Shown in pieces: positions 11,745-23,345 of a stretch of 64,000 nt of DNA (its first letter is position 1; every line of letters starts with the position of its first letter). The stretch is from Sorex araneus (taxonomy: Eukaryota; Chordata; Mammalia; Eulipotyphla; Soricidae), in the NCBI RefSeq assembly GCF_027595985.1, contig NC_073305.1:105769535-105833534 (forward strand). Reading direction: 5' to 3'. The position numbers and the translations under genes are program-made. Under the pieces are notes generated by a model, which was not told where the DNA came from, did not search any database, and was given only the letters and a program-made list of their open reading frames with translations.

Positions 11745-12232
11745 TGTTCTGGAATTGTTGAAACACATTTTGCACTTGACTCCCGTTAGAATTTTTAGAT
11801 CCTTAGAAGCCATGATGTTTAATATTCGTAGAATAGCCATGATGTAGAAAAAAAAATGTAACATGTAGTCTGTTCCTAGGCAGAATATATCTTCAGTGAT
11901 GTTGTTAGTGTCAAATTAATGGTGTACATTGGTTATTTTCTTGGATTTACTTGTTTTGTCTACTGTATTTTCCTCTTTAGAATGGAGAGATTTAATCTGT
12001 TTCCTGTTGCTGCCATGAGACTCAGTTGCTGGCAGAGATTTGGGGGTTGCTAACCATTCTACTGTTTTGATTTGGGAAGATTTACTGCTTTGCAAGGTTT
12101 GATCAAATGCAATAAAGAGCCTGTGTAATTTGGAACATGTATAATCTGGATGAATATTAGAGCAGGAAAATGTACCACAAGTGACAAAATTCAGAGATAA
12201 AATTTTGGAATGATGGTCAGGAGCACTAATTG
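11745..12232. other. Unique AT-rich sequence
   Basis: No repeat or exon recognised. Confidence 0.5.
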
Positions 12233-12249
12233 AAGACTGTTAGATTTTT

Positions 12250-12416
12250 TTTTTCTTTTTGGGTCACACCCAGTGATTCTCAGGGGTTACTCCTGGCTTT
12301 GCACTCAGGAATCACACCTGACGGTGCTTGGGGGACCATATGGGATGCTGGGGATTGAACCCAGGTTGGCCATGTGCAAGGCAAATGCCCTACCCGCTGT
12401 ACTACCGCTCTAGCCC
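12250..12416 (-). repeat. SOR-A SINE
   Basis: Full-length copy ending in 'ctctagccc'. The flanks AAGACTGTTAGATTTTT (ending about 12249) and AAGACTTTTAGATTTTT (starting about 12418) are a 17-bp target-site duplication with one mismatch. Confidence 0.93.
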
Positions 12417-12968
12417 AAAGACTTTTAGATTTTTATTCCCTTTCCATGAATGTTGCTGTAACCTCTAGTGTTCCAAGTACAGTGGTATTTTGGAACCAAT
12501 TTTCCAAAGCAGTATTTTGGAGACTCTGGTAAAAGCATAGAAAATGTTACCTTGGATATATACATTTTAGCACTTATTTAGATGTGTAGGAGGCCAGTGG
12601 CTATTGTGACCATCAGAAAAGATTTTCGTCTCTTTCATAGGACACCTGTATGCCTGTTGTATACTATACCATGTTGTACAAAAGATACTTGAGACTGAAG
12701 TTCATAAAGTTTAATAGAATTTGTTAAATTAGACTTGGTCACTTGGGGACATGATGGAAGTAAATAAGTGATGACACAGTGACGAATGGATGGTAATTGC
12801 TGAGAAATTGGTTGGAAGACTGATGAATTTTTAGAAAAGAAAGAAGTAGTAATAGCTTGAGGGGAGAACATACTTATTTTTACATATATTGGGTTGTAGA
12901 ATGATAATGGGAAAGAGTAGTTCCACTAAAGTCAGAGAGCAAATAGCAATAAGTTTTGGCAGTTACAT

Positions 12969-13101
12969 TATTTTTTTTTTAGTTGAATCACAGTGATCAA
13001 CACATTTACAAAGTTATTCATGATTTTATTTCAGTCATATAGTGTTCCAACACCCATCCCTTCACCAGTGTACTTTTCCCACCACCAATAGCAGGCACTT
13101 C

Positions 13102-13132
<31 letters not shown>

Positions 13133-13600
13133 CTCCTCTTCCTCCTCCTCCTCCTCCTCCTCCTCCTCCTCCTCCTCCTCTTCCTCCTCCTCCTCCTCCT
13201 CCTCCTCCTCTTCCTTCTCCTCCTCCTCCTTCTCCCCCCCTTCCTGCAGCTCCTCTTCCTCCTCTTTCCTTTTGGGCCTTATGGTTTGCAATATAGATAA
13301 TAAAAGGTATCAAGTATAACCTTCCAACACTGGTCATGAAGAGTATCATGCTGAGTGAAATGCATCAGAGGGAGAGATACATACATAGAATGACTACATT
13401 CATTTGTGGGATATTTTATGTACATGTATATATAAAATGAGACTAATATCCAAGGTCAGGGTAAACAGGGTCAGTGGTTGGAAGCTTGCCACAAGAGTGT
13501 GTGGAGGGCGAAGGGTCATTAGGATAGAGAAGGGATTAGCATGACAATAACAGTTATTATTTTTCCACCTAGGTAGGAATAGTGGAGTCACATAGGAGTG
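12969..13600 (-). mobile_element. L1 3' end with 5' inversion
   Basis: The left part (12969-13310) is L1 3' UTR in antisense: 'acacccatcccttcaccagtgtac' and 'ccttatggtttgcaatatagat'. Right of about 13310 the orientation flips: 'gagtatcatgctgagtgaaatgcatcagagggagag' and 'gactacattcatttgtggg' are L1 in sense. The flip within one element is the signature of twin priming during L1 insertion. A TCC-rich microsatellite sits inside the antisense part. Confidence 0.75.
13105..13262. repeat. (TCC)n-rich microsatellite
   Basis: About 150 bp of TCC/TTCC units. It produces artefactual poly-Pro, poly-Glu and poly-Gly frames on both strands, none of which is a gene. Confidence 0.97.
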
Positions 13601-13609
13601 ATAGATTTA

Positions 13610-14115
13610 CCCTATCCCCAGCCCCCATTTAAAGCTAGGAGAAACGTGAGCATGATTATGTATTGTGAGATAGAAATCAGTACAGAATAAGTGATGAGCA
13701 TAGAGGAGAGAGAAGCTTGGTGGAGATACAAGTCATTGATATGCAGTTAGTGCACATTCTAGAACTAGAACATTGCTTATGGTAAGCAAGGACAGAGAGA
13801 CATTGGCCACTGGTATTGAGGGGCCTATCTTTGAATCTAACTAGTTTTCTAATATGCTAGCAGAGTGCTTAGGCTCCAGCCTACCTGTTGGTTCATTAAT
13901 TCAATCTCCTGATACTTTTTTCATTGTTCATCATATGTTGTAGGGATTTTCTGCTTTGACAGGTTAATCAGCTCAGTGTAGCTCATTTGCCACAGAGGGG
14001 CATAGATATCAAACAACTAATATATGAGGAATTAGCCAGCTGCAGTTGTGATAATTGATGTGAAACGGGAGTGTGGAGTATTATGATCACATATATTAGA
14101 GTGACTTATTGGTTG
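13610..14115. other. Unique sequence
   Basis: No exon or repeat family recognised. Part of the left end could be further old L1. Confidence 0.4.
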
Positions 14116-14268
14116 GGGCATCACACTTGGTGTTGCCTAGGGCTTCCTTCTGGCTCTGTGTTTGGGATCACTTCTGGTGGGGTTTGGGTCCTTATTGGAT
14201 GCCTGGATTGAACCCAGGTCAGCTGTATGCAAAGCAAGTATCCTACAGGTTATACTATCTCTAACCCT
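14116..14268 (-). repeat. Old SOR-A-like SINE
   Basis: 'catcacacttggtgttgcctagggcttcc', 'ggatgcctggattgaacccaggtcagctg' and 'tactatctctaaccc' are in SOR-A order but diverged, with no clean tail. Confidence 0.8.
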
Positions 14269-14297
14269 AAGAAAGCATTTTTTAAAAAACATGTTTA

Positions 14298-14478
14298 GTG
14301 GGGTTGGAGGGAGGGGGTGTGGGTGATGGAGGGATACTGGGATCATTGGTGGTGGAGAATGGGCACAGGTAGAGGGATGGGTACTTGATCATTTTATTAC
14401 TGAAACACAAGCATGGACGTTTGTAAGTCTGTAATTGTACCCAATGGTGATTCACTAATAAAAAATAAAAACACAAAC
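14298..14478 (+). mobile_element. L1 3' UTR, 5'-truncated insertion
   Basis: A G-rich start, 'gaatgggcacaggtagagggatgggt', 'taagtctgtaattgtaccc', 'ggtgattcactaataaa' and an A-rich tail make a typical shrew L1 3' end. The direct repeat AAACATGTTTA (14287-14297 and 14479-14489) is the target-site duplication. Only about 180 bp of the element inserted. Confidence 0.85.
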
Positions 14479-14494
14479 AAACATGTTTAAGCAG

Positions 14495-15030
14495 GATGAG
14501 GTACTTCTAAGGAATTGCCCTTGTTGCTAAGTCAGCCATCTTTTCCTGTGCTGCTTTCGTTAATTCAGTCCTGCTTCTGTGTTTGCTCTTGGGCTCCATC
14601 TCTCAAGTACTTGAAATTTGTCTTAATCTGTGGGTTTGTGGGCTAGGGAAAACTTTCAGGAGTTTGGAGTCCATTAAGAATATTCTTCAAGTAATTTACT
14701 TAGAGTGACTAAATATGAACTAAGTGGGCATTTAATTTTTTTCCATACCACATTGATTTCATTAGATTAAGAAAAGGGTTTTGAGCACGGCAATTGTAAT
14801 CTGCAGTCACCACTGATTTGGCCTCTTAACATCCTTCGAAAGGACCACAGGTGCTGTCACTTTTTATTAGAAGGCTCTAGTAACAGTCATTGAAAGCAAG
14901 TTTGTTGTTTGCTTTTCTTTTTTTTTCAGCTTGTAATGCTCTCTGGCTCAGGCGTAGGGGGATAAGCATGCACCCATGTTTCTTTCTGCAGGGAAGAGAA
15001 GGAGCTGGTTACTGCTATGATTTTTGCATT
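14495..15030. other. Unique sequence
   Basis: No gene or repeat recognised. Confidence 0.5.
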
Positions 15031-15045
15031 TAAATAACACTTGAG

Positions 15046-15230
15046 GGGCCTGAGCGATAGCACAGCGGGTAGGGCGTTTGCCTTGCATGCGGCCGACCCG
15101 GGTTCGATCCCCGGCATCCCATATGGTCCCCCAAGCACCGCCAGGTGTAATTCCTGAGTGCAAAGCCAGGAGTAACCCCTGAGCATCGCTGGGTGTGACC
15201 CAAAAAGCAAAAAAAAAAAAAAAAAAAAAA
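15046..15230 (+). repeat. SOR-A SINE, near-consensus
   Basis: Clean head with A box (TAGCACAGCGG) and B box (GGTTCGATCCC), full body and an uninterrupted A tail of more than 20. The 10-bp duplication AACACTTGAG flanks it (15036-15045 and 15231-15240). The intact promoter boxes and pure A tail suggest one of the youngest copies here. Confidence 0.97.
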
Positions 15231-15470
15231 AACACTTGAGTGATTAAGTGCTTTTATAATCAATTTTATTGTTCAGTTTAAGAGATAGCCTGACGTGACT
15301 ACTGTCCATTTTGTTTGCTATGATCCAAAGAAAAGGATCTTTTGTGAAAATGGACTTTGTATAATGGAGTATAGTAATCTCGAAAGATTAGATATGAAGA
15401 TGTGAATATAATCTGAAGAGAGCTAACTGTTACTAGAAGAAATTTACTACTTGATACTTTTTTGGTGCTA

Positions 15471-15612
15471 TTTTGTGTTTGGGCCACACCCACCAGTGCT
15501 CAGGGCTTACTCCTGATTTTGTGCTCAGTGCCCGCATGTGGTAACAGGGATCAAACTCGGTTCACTGCATGCAAAACACGTACCTTATCTGCTATACTAT
15601 GTCTCTGACCCT
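15471..15612 (-). repeat. Old SOR-A-like SINE
   Basis: 'gggccacacccaccagtgctcagggct', 'cagggatcaaactcggttcactgcatgcaaa' and 'tatactatgtctctgaccc' follow the SOR-A order. Confidence 0.8.
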
Positions 15613-15812
15613 GATACTTTTTAAAAAGTTACTCTTTACAATTAAAGAAGAAAATTACAAATAAAATAAGAATATGCAGCATTAAAATTACAACACTAGA
15701 GGGAAACCAGCTCTCCTTGTGATTTGGTTTCTAACTAGGACAAAAGAGATATTTTATGAGTGAGAATATGGGTATTTTAATACACATCCTAAAACATTAG
15801 GTTTCTCTAGAG

Positions 15813-16035
15813 CTGTGCTGGCAAACCTTTTCTGTATAGCCCCAGATAATAAATATTCTAAGCTATGTAGGCTATACTATTCAGTAGAAATAATTCAACT
15901 CTGAAGTTGTAGCACTGAAAGTAGCAGTAGACAAAATATAAACAAATGGGCATGGCTGTTTCAATAAAACATAGTTTATGGAAGAAAGTTTCCTAGACAG
16001 ACCTGTGAGCCATATTTTGCCAAACTCTGATCTAT
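15813..16035. mobile_element. hAT-Charlie-type MITE
   Basis: The string of blocks 'ggcaaaccttttctgta', 'gccccagataataaatattct', 'caactctgaagttgtagcactgaaagtagc', 'aaacaaatgggcatggctg' and 'ttttgccaaactctga' matches an abundant ancient mammalian non-autonomous hAT element. The GGCAAAC-type ends form inverted termini. The exact family name was not assigned. Confidence 0.75.
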
Positions 16036-17615
16036 AGCAGGGCAAACTTTTTCCACTCATGACCTCCTTCTCCCTGTGATATCTCATGTGAGTTAGCTAC
16101 ACTATTTTATAAAATTGATATATATCAAATATTTACTGATAAATCATGAATAAATTTATTTTAAAAACAATTCACAGTTTCAGTTGCAGTTTAAGAAACT
16201 AGAATATACAGGTCCTTCAAGATTTCTGAATGGGAACAATTGAAATTGCAGTGATGTTAGTTGAAATTACTGAAACGCCGAAAGCACCATGAAGGCAGAT
16301 GCGGACTGTTTGACTATTGTGTCCTGTATTTAGTGCACTGTCTCATGAATAAAGAAATGAATAGTAAAGTTACGGTGGAAGAGTACCTTATTGAGATTAT
16401 CTGCTAGATGCTTCTTTATCCAGATACTATATTTATTCTATGGCTCTACCATTTTGGGTAGAATAAATGCTGCCATTGAAGGCTCAGTTCACACAGTGAG
16501 TATAGAGGGATGCTTGAAGAATGCAAAAAAGTTTGAAAAGGCTGGTTTCACACAGTAGCTCTCTGTCTCCTCACCAGAACATACTTTGGAAGGGTCTTAG
16601 ACTATAGTGCAGCTTCATTTCCACCCCTGGGGTTTCTTGTCTGCACTTGGTCACTTGGCTAGCATTTGTGCTGGATACCTCTGTTTGGTCTTCTGGATCT
16701 TTTTCCCCACCTCAGGGTTTACATGAGCCCCTCTTGTACCCACTCTTAAGGATGGTCCCTCCTGTGGGCTGAAAATCATGTTTACTGTGGAGGGTTTCTC
16801 TACCCACCATGCTTTCTTGCCCAGGGGAGGTAACTGCTGTACCTCCCCTGGGCAGTAGCCATGTCCCACTCATAATATTTTTCTTGGCCAGAACATTGTG
16901 TTAACTGCCACTCCTTTGCCCCCCACTACTTGTAGAAATAGTCTTTGTTATTGAATCTTCACATAATCTGAATCAAGGTGTCAAACTTTCTGCCGGAATC
17001 CTCATACACTTTCATCAGTCACCTTAAGTTCCCTGGATTTAGTGACTGTGGCTTCTCTGTCCTACAATAGCAGGGTCTCAAGACAAGAGGGATCCATTTA
17101 ACTTTTCGATTTGAAGTTTCAGACAGAGCTTGGGATTCCCTTTCTGTCACACCTTGCTGTACTCAAACACCTCTTATGTGAAAACTGGATTAACTCCTTT
17201 TACAGTTCTTTAGATACATCCATCCAGTGTCCTGTAAATGGGGTACATAGAATTTACATTATACTTAAATTTTATTCAGATGGGATTTTTACTTCCCAGT
17301 TCATCTCTATTTACTTAAATGCAGTCTGCCTGGAACAGAAGCTCTTTTATTAATCATGCTGAGGTGAGCAGGGACGTGTTGAATTTCCCTAGAAGCTGTC
17401 ATTATGAACAGGATCAACTAATTCTCTTCCGTGGCTTTGCCAAGAGAAGTACGTGGAACTACTTTGTACTCTTCCCTCTGCTCATCTAAGTTTCATCTGC
17501 CCTGTGAAATATTGTTGGTGATGTTTAATTTTTACTTATTATTGGATTTAACTATATTTAAAGGCTCTTAAGGAAGTAAAATAGTTTACAAACTATATAT
17601 CTTTATGTATACGAT
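16036..17615. other. Unique sequence with a GC-rich hairpin
   Basis: No exon recognised. It contains a perfect inverted repeat at 16818-16832/16840-16854 (see findings). The stretch 16550-17100 is moderately GC-rich but lacks a convincing coding frame. Confidence 0.5.
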
Positions 17616-17623
17616 ACAGGTTT

Positions 17624-17860
17624 ATTGCGATAGCACAGGGGGTAGGGCGTTTGCCTTGCACGCAGCTGACCCGGGTCCGATTTTTCTGTCCCTCTCAGAG
17701 AGCCCGGCAAGCTACCGAGAGTACCTCGCCCACACGGCAGAGCCTGGCAAGCTACCTGTGACGTATTTGATATGCCAAAAACAGTAACAAGTCTCACAAT
17801 GGAGTTGTTACTGGTGCCCGCTCAAGCAAATCGATGAGCAACGGGATAACAGTGATAGTG
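17624..17860 (+). repeat. SOR-B SINE
   Basis: Full head and body, ending in 'aacagtgatagtg' with no poly(A). The 8-bp duplication ACAGGTTT (17616-17623 and 17861-17868) defines both ends exactly. Confidence 0.95.
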
Positions 17861-17868
17861 ACAGGTTT

Positions 17869-19764
17869 TTTGTTTGTTTGCTTTGCTTTTCCTTAGTATA
17901 TAAAAATTTGACTAATCATTTTTAATTACCTTAGGGAGCATTATTTTAATTGTTTTGCTAAATTTTTAATTTGTTTTAAATCTGAACAGAATGTACCTGT
18001 AGATTTAGATGTTCAGTATTTTTTTTTCTGGACATTTGCTTTATGTTATGCCCATTACTATATCTGTTGTGTCATAAACTAGAACAAAATGCATTGAAGT
18101 GTATGATTTTGGTTCATAATCAAATTTTCTTTAAGGAAATGTTCTGAAGTAGGTTTTAAGTATATCATTAATTTAAATCAATTTTTATAATAAAGGTTCA
18201 ATTTATTTTTAACACGCCTCCAAAATAGCTTCTTTAATTATTCCTTTTGATTTATTCAGTCAGCTCATTCCCTATTTCATTTTTGATGAGATTGCTTTCT
18301 CCATGGCAGAACTCTGGAAAATAAATCCTCTTGTATTTAATGTGTGCTTTAGATAATCTAGATGAATAGAAGAATAAAAACAACCCATTAGGAAGTAATT
18401 TTGATTGTTAGAGAAAATGTGACTTTCCTAATCTTTAATATGATAGTTAGGAAATACATTTTAGACTCTGATTCCTGATTGCTTCTTTTCCCATGCCTTC
18501 CATTTCATATGTCTCTTGCAACACTGCAAAACAAAACAGAATATACTTGTGATTCTTTTCAATTTTTCTCAAATGAGTTTTACAATAGCTGTTTATGATG
18601 CATTTATTTTTTCTCTCTTGGAACAATAAGAGGAAAATGATACTTTGCTCCTGAACTATTGGTTTACTTTGTCTTAAATTCTGTTATTCTTGTCTTTGTG
18701 TCTTTTTTTCTCTAATTTATCTGCCTCCCCCAGTAGAAGAAATGCTCCTGATGGAAGACACAGGCTTACCTTCACTTCCTGGGTTAGCTCATAAGTGATA
18801 GGGAATGTTGTTGACAGAATCGAAGTTTTCTCTTAAACAAAAGTGTTCTATTGTTTGTTAGTTGTAGTTCATAAACATACAAAATTATTTCTCTTCCAAA
18901 TGAGACTTCTACACAGCCCTGTTAAAAGACTGTTTACTCTTCTAATTATGACAAATGCATTCATGATCCAACATCCGTCTATTTGATAGTCACTAAGCAC
19001 TATATTTATATAGAGAGTAAAGTTTACATGATTTCCAGTAAACTCTTCATCAGCATTAGTTTTCAAAACCCCGAATCGTGGTACTTTACATGCTGTGTGC
19101 ATGCTGTTAACTCTGGCATCACCATAGACGGCAAATGGAGCAGCTGTTTCTGTTCAAAGACCAACAGTACATTTCATATTAGATTGCTGCTGTAAAAAAA
19201 ATGTTTAGTGATAAATAATAGACAAATTACCAGTTTCCCAGTACAATCCAAAAACCTGATTCCTAAGAGAAAGGCACTGTTTCAAACTACATGGCAGGAA
19301 ACTGGCTGCTTTAATTATGAATGTGCCTCCTCATTGGCATCACTCATTGATAAAAAGCTAAGTTTCAGTGAAGAATCAAGGAAGCAATTTCAGAGGATAG
19401 TTCAAATAAATATTTTATCAGCACTGTTTTGTACTTTCCAGTAATTTCACTGTGTGTTTTTGACCGGGGTCCATCATTTCATGTGGCTACTATTGGAATT
19501 GAATCAAGGCTTCCTTTACTTTCTCTTTCCAATCTGGCAGCAGTCTTGCCACTTGACAAACATCTCAAAGCTTCCTGTATCTTTGTGCACTCTCAGAGTC
19601 CTGGCCTGGTCCCTCCAGTCCTCCTTTACTGCACACTGTCAGTATTCTCATGAGCCTTCCTGCCCAGCATAAATCTCTTTCTAGAATATCACTGTGGTCT
19701 TGTCAATTGTCTGCTTGGAAGACTGTTTCCATGTATTGTAGGACATTCAGACATCTTTAAGTTT
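17869..19764. other. Unique AT-rich sequence
   Basis: No repeats recognised over about 1.9 kb. Some stretches (about 19000-19430) have the mixed composition typical of conserved non-coding DNA, but conservation cannot be judged from one sequence. Confidence 0.45.
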
Positions 19765-19948
19765 GTTTTTTTTTTGCTTTTTTTTGCTGGGGGGTTCACA
19801 CCCATCGATGCTCAGGAGTTATTCCTGGATCTGCACTCAGGAAATACTCCTGGCGGTGCTGGGAGACCATATGGGATGCCAGGGATCAAACCCAAGTCGA
19901 CTGCGTGCAAGGCAAATGCCCTTCCCGCAGTACTATCACTCCGGCACC
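19765..19948 (-). repeat. SOR-A SINE
   Basis: Interrupted T tail, then 'ttcacacccatcgatgctcagg', 'accatatgggatgccagggatc' and 'tatcactccggcacc'. Moderately diverged. Confidence 0.9.
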
Positions 19949-20474
19949 TCTTTAACTAACTTTAATGATCCAATTTCCAACTTCCCTATCTGAGGTTAAG
20001 TCCTTTCATTCCCTTAAATACCATTTTTTGGGTCAAGGAGACACACGGATTTCCCTACAAATATCGATGTGGCATCTGCTGCTTGCTCAGAAAGTCCACC
20101 CCATTTGAAGTGTCTTTGTGGGCTGTCTGTTTGCCCCTCTTGAGTTCTATTCATCTGTTATAGCTTCCAGCTTTGCTCTAAAAGGGCTTTCCTTCCTCCA
20201 AGTATATTGTGTTTTTTTTTTTCTTCATTTTCACATCAGTCCAAAGGTATCTCTTTTCCTTAGCTCTTAGATGAACCGTCACATGCATGCATGTGGACAC
20301 AAACACTTGGGAGACGGGGGCCTGGGATTTGATCACAGCCAAATACTAGTGAACACTCCCTCCCTGAAGTGTTGACTTTGTGCCCCCCGGTCTTTAGAGT
20401 TTCTGTGCCTTAACTAGTTTCATCTCCTCAGAAACTTTGAATTATGTCTTATTTTGCTTTCTGTTTTATTGATG

Positions 20475-20715
20475 GGCTGGAGTGGTAGCACAGCGGGTAG
20501 GGTGTTTGCCTTGCATGCAGCTGACCCTGGTTCAATTCCTCCACCCCTCTCAGAGAACCCGGCAAGCTACCAAGAGTATCCTGTCTGTAAGGCAGAGCCT
20601 GGCAAGCTACCGTGGCGTATTTGATATGCCAAATACAGTAACAAGTCTAACAATGGAGACGTTACTGGTGACCTCTCGAGCAAATCGATGAGCAACAGAA
20701 TGACAGTGACAGTGA
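20475..20715 (+). repeat. SOR-B SINE
   Basis: Complete element bounded by a perfect 11-bp duplication TTTTATTGATG (20464-20474 and 20716-20726). The tail is TGACAGTGACAGTGA, with no A run. This is the cleanest evidence in the window that SOR-B retroposes without poly(A). Confidence 0.97.
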
Positions 20716-20726
20716 TTTTATTGATG

Positions 20727-21185
20727 AAACACAAGTAGGTTGGAGTAACTCAGGTCAGTGGTCAGTAAGGGATGTCTTAGAAGCCTCTCTCCTGCACCTC
20801 TACCGGGACTCTGTACTGGACAAGGCTATTTACAATATTTGGAGCCATTTTTAATGGGGCTTTTTATGTTTGCTAAACATTGGTATTCTTTCCTGTCTCA
20901 CTCAGAAATCTCGGGGGAAACTCTAGTAGCACTTTGGAGTTAGTATACTCATGTGTACATGTGTGGAGGGGGGCAGGGTCGGGGGTGAGGGGATTGGGTT
21001 AGGTATAGGATGACTCCAGAGAAGTTCACGTAGGCCCCTCTTGTCCAGGCTACCTTGAACTCCTATTGTCAAGCTCACGGACACTGTTGCAGGAAGTTTG
21101 TGTGCAGAAAGGTTAATATTCAGAATACAGTTCCTCCCTTTACTTGTTAAGTAGGTATCCTTGAGGAGACTGCCTGCCGTCTCTG
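20727..21185. other. Unique sequence
   Basis: Nothing recognised beyond a G-rich stretch at about 20966-21000. Confidence 0.45.
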
Positions 21186-21189
21186 AAAT

Positions 21190-21325
21190 TCAATGTCCAT
21201 AGCACTAAAGAGTTATTAAATGAGGTAATAAAATGAGACACTAAATGTGACATGAGTGCATAGTATCAGGTTGACAGAGGTGCCCAAGAGATGCTTGTTA
21301 TATTTCCTGTGGGCCTCTAAATGCC
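21190..21325 (+). repeat. Possible MIR 3' end
   Basis: 'ttattaaatgaggtaataaaatgag' followed by 'gtgcatagtatcagg' and 'gatgcttgttat' resembles the 3' end of MIR. Weak similarity. Confidence 0.35.
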
Positions 21326-21882
21326 AGCCAGATTCCCGGCTGCTCTTCTCACGGAAGCCTTTTCTTTTATCCTTTTAGCCCCGCCAAGCCTTTATGTCCA
21401 TATTACTAAATCTTTCACCCTTTTCTCATCTTTCTTTTAATACTGTCATCGTGAAACTGAGTGTTGTTCCTAAGCCAGAATTAGTCTCTTCCATTTCAGT
21501 TATTCTAATTGTAGATTTTTAATCTAGTCATTCACGCATGTTAGAGTTTAACTTTTCCCACTGAGCTTCCCACTTGAAATAATAAAAGATAAAGGCACAG
21601 GGCCTGCCTGTTAGGAGCTCAGTCTCATGTAGGAAGGAACCACCCTCCCCAACCCCTCCCACATCCTCTAAAGATACTGCTTGGTGATAAGAACCACACC
21701 AGGTATAGTGCAGAGGCAGATGAAGGAGCTATTACTGGAGCCAGGGTGAGGATGGAGGGAAGGGAAATCTAGAACTTCACTTTGAAAGTGTGGATCTCAT
21801 CCCCATATGTGGTTGTGAAATATTTAAATCATGTTGAAAAGGAAATTTATTATCTATTAAATTAAATGTTTGATTTAGTTTG

Positions 21883-22035
21883 TCTGAGAGCCACACACAG
21901 TGGTGCTGAGGTGTTAATCCTGGCTCTGTGCTCAGGGATCATTCTTAGTGAGACTCAGTCGACCATTTGTAGTGCCAGGGATGAGATCTGGATTGGCCAC
22001 GTGCAAGGCAAGCTGTGCTAGCTCTCTGTCTCAAG
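21883..22035 (-). repeat. Old SOR-A-like SINE
   Basis: 'agccacacacagtggtgctgagg', 'tctgtgctcagggatcattct', 'agtgccagggatgagatctgg' and 'acgtgcaaggcaagctgtgctagctctctgtctc' follow SOR-A order, strongly diverged. Confidence 0.75.
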
Positions 22036-22800
22036 TAAATGTTTGATCTCATATACCTGTGTTAGGTACCTGTATACCTGGGGCTGTAGGAAAATTTCTT
22101 GGGTGAAAAGAAGTGGTGAATGGGAAAGTTAAAGAAGGCCTGGTTAGAGGACCTTGGGAAGGGACAGATCAAGGAGAGTGTACAGAGATCTGTAGACAGG
22201 AAAGTAGAGGAAGGCATTTCTTGAGGTGAACATCGGATTCTAAAAACCATGAGAGTATGAGATTGGTTGTGGTTGCAGTTCTATCCTTCTGTGCCTGTAT
22301 CCTATCCTAGGATGCTCAGCAGCTTAAAATCAGAAAGGTAAGAGTGCTTTGGGGGCTCCAAAATACTACTTATCTTTTCAAAGGCACTTTGAGAAAAAAA
22401 GTCTAGTTGCTTGCTACATTCATTTGGGCCATCGCTGTTCAGCTGATTACATCCATCTGATTACATCCATCACCAAATTGGAGGTTTTATGCTGGGTGTC
22501 ACTGGACAGAGGGGTTTTGATAAGAGACGTTTTGTTATGTTTCCATTTGTGTCTCCTACAGGCCTCTCTAGAGGACTGCAGAACGGGACAGTTGATCTGG
22601 ATGGAGGAGTGTGCATGGAGAGGGACGTGCCAGCACCCCTAACTAAACTCATGTTCTCATGGCTTTGAGAAGCCGATGTCCACCTTATGAAAATGCTTCC
22701 CTCTGCTCCCCTGCACTGGAGGTGGTGGAGGTGTTCCATCCCAGGAAGCTGCCTGAATGAAAAGAGGGGCGGCCTACAATGTAATGGAAAATAATGGACT
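22036..22800. other. Unique sequence
   Basis: No exon recognised. A perfect tandem pair of CTGATTACATCCAT (about 22442-22469) is present. Confidence 0.45.
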
Positions 22801-22804
22801 TATA

Positions 22805-23345
22805 TTTTTTAAATTTTATTGAATCACCTGATATATAGTTACAAGCTTTCATGTTTGAGTTACAATCACACAATTGTCAAACACCCATCGCTCCACCAGT
22901 GCACATTCCCCACCATCAATATCCCCAGTATACCCCCCCTTTCCCAACCTCCCACTGTCTCCATGGCAGACAATATTCCCCATACTCTCTCTCTACTTTG
23001 GGGCATTATGGTTTGCAGTACAGATACTGAAAGGTTATCATCTTTATCTACTTTCAGCACACATCTCCCATTCCGACCAATTCCTCCAACCACCATTTTC
23101 TTAGTGATCCCTTTTCTATTCCAGCTGCCAGCTGCCTTCTCTCTCCCCCCCCCCCACTTATGAGGCAGGCTTCCAACTATGAAGCAATATTTTGGCCCTT
23201 GTGTCTGCGGTCTTTGGGTGTCAGTCTCATGGTATGTTATTTTATACTCCACAAATGAGTGCAGTCTTTCTATATCTGTTCCTCTCTTTCTGACTCATTT
23301 CACTTAGCATGATACTCTCCATGTCTATCCAGTAGTGGACTTTTG
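22805..23345 (-). mobile_element. L1 3' end
   Basis: Antisense L1 3' UTR: 'ttttattgaatcacc', 'acacccatcgctccaccagtgcacattcccca', 'cattatggtttgcagtacagat', and at the far right 'ctgactcatttcacttagcatgatactctccatg'. About 540 bp are preserved; it is 5'-truncated. Confidence 0.8.

Noticed and set aside
13031-13349. Poly-Glu, poly-Gly and poly-Pro frames
   Set aside because: They are translations of the TCC microsatellite.
15046-15120. tRNA genes with A and B boxes
   Set aside because: Every tRNA-like head I saw is followed by a SINE body and flanked by target duplications. No intact cloverleaf tRNA gene was found.
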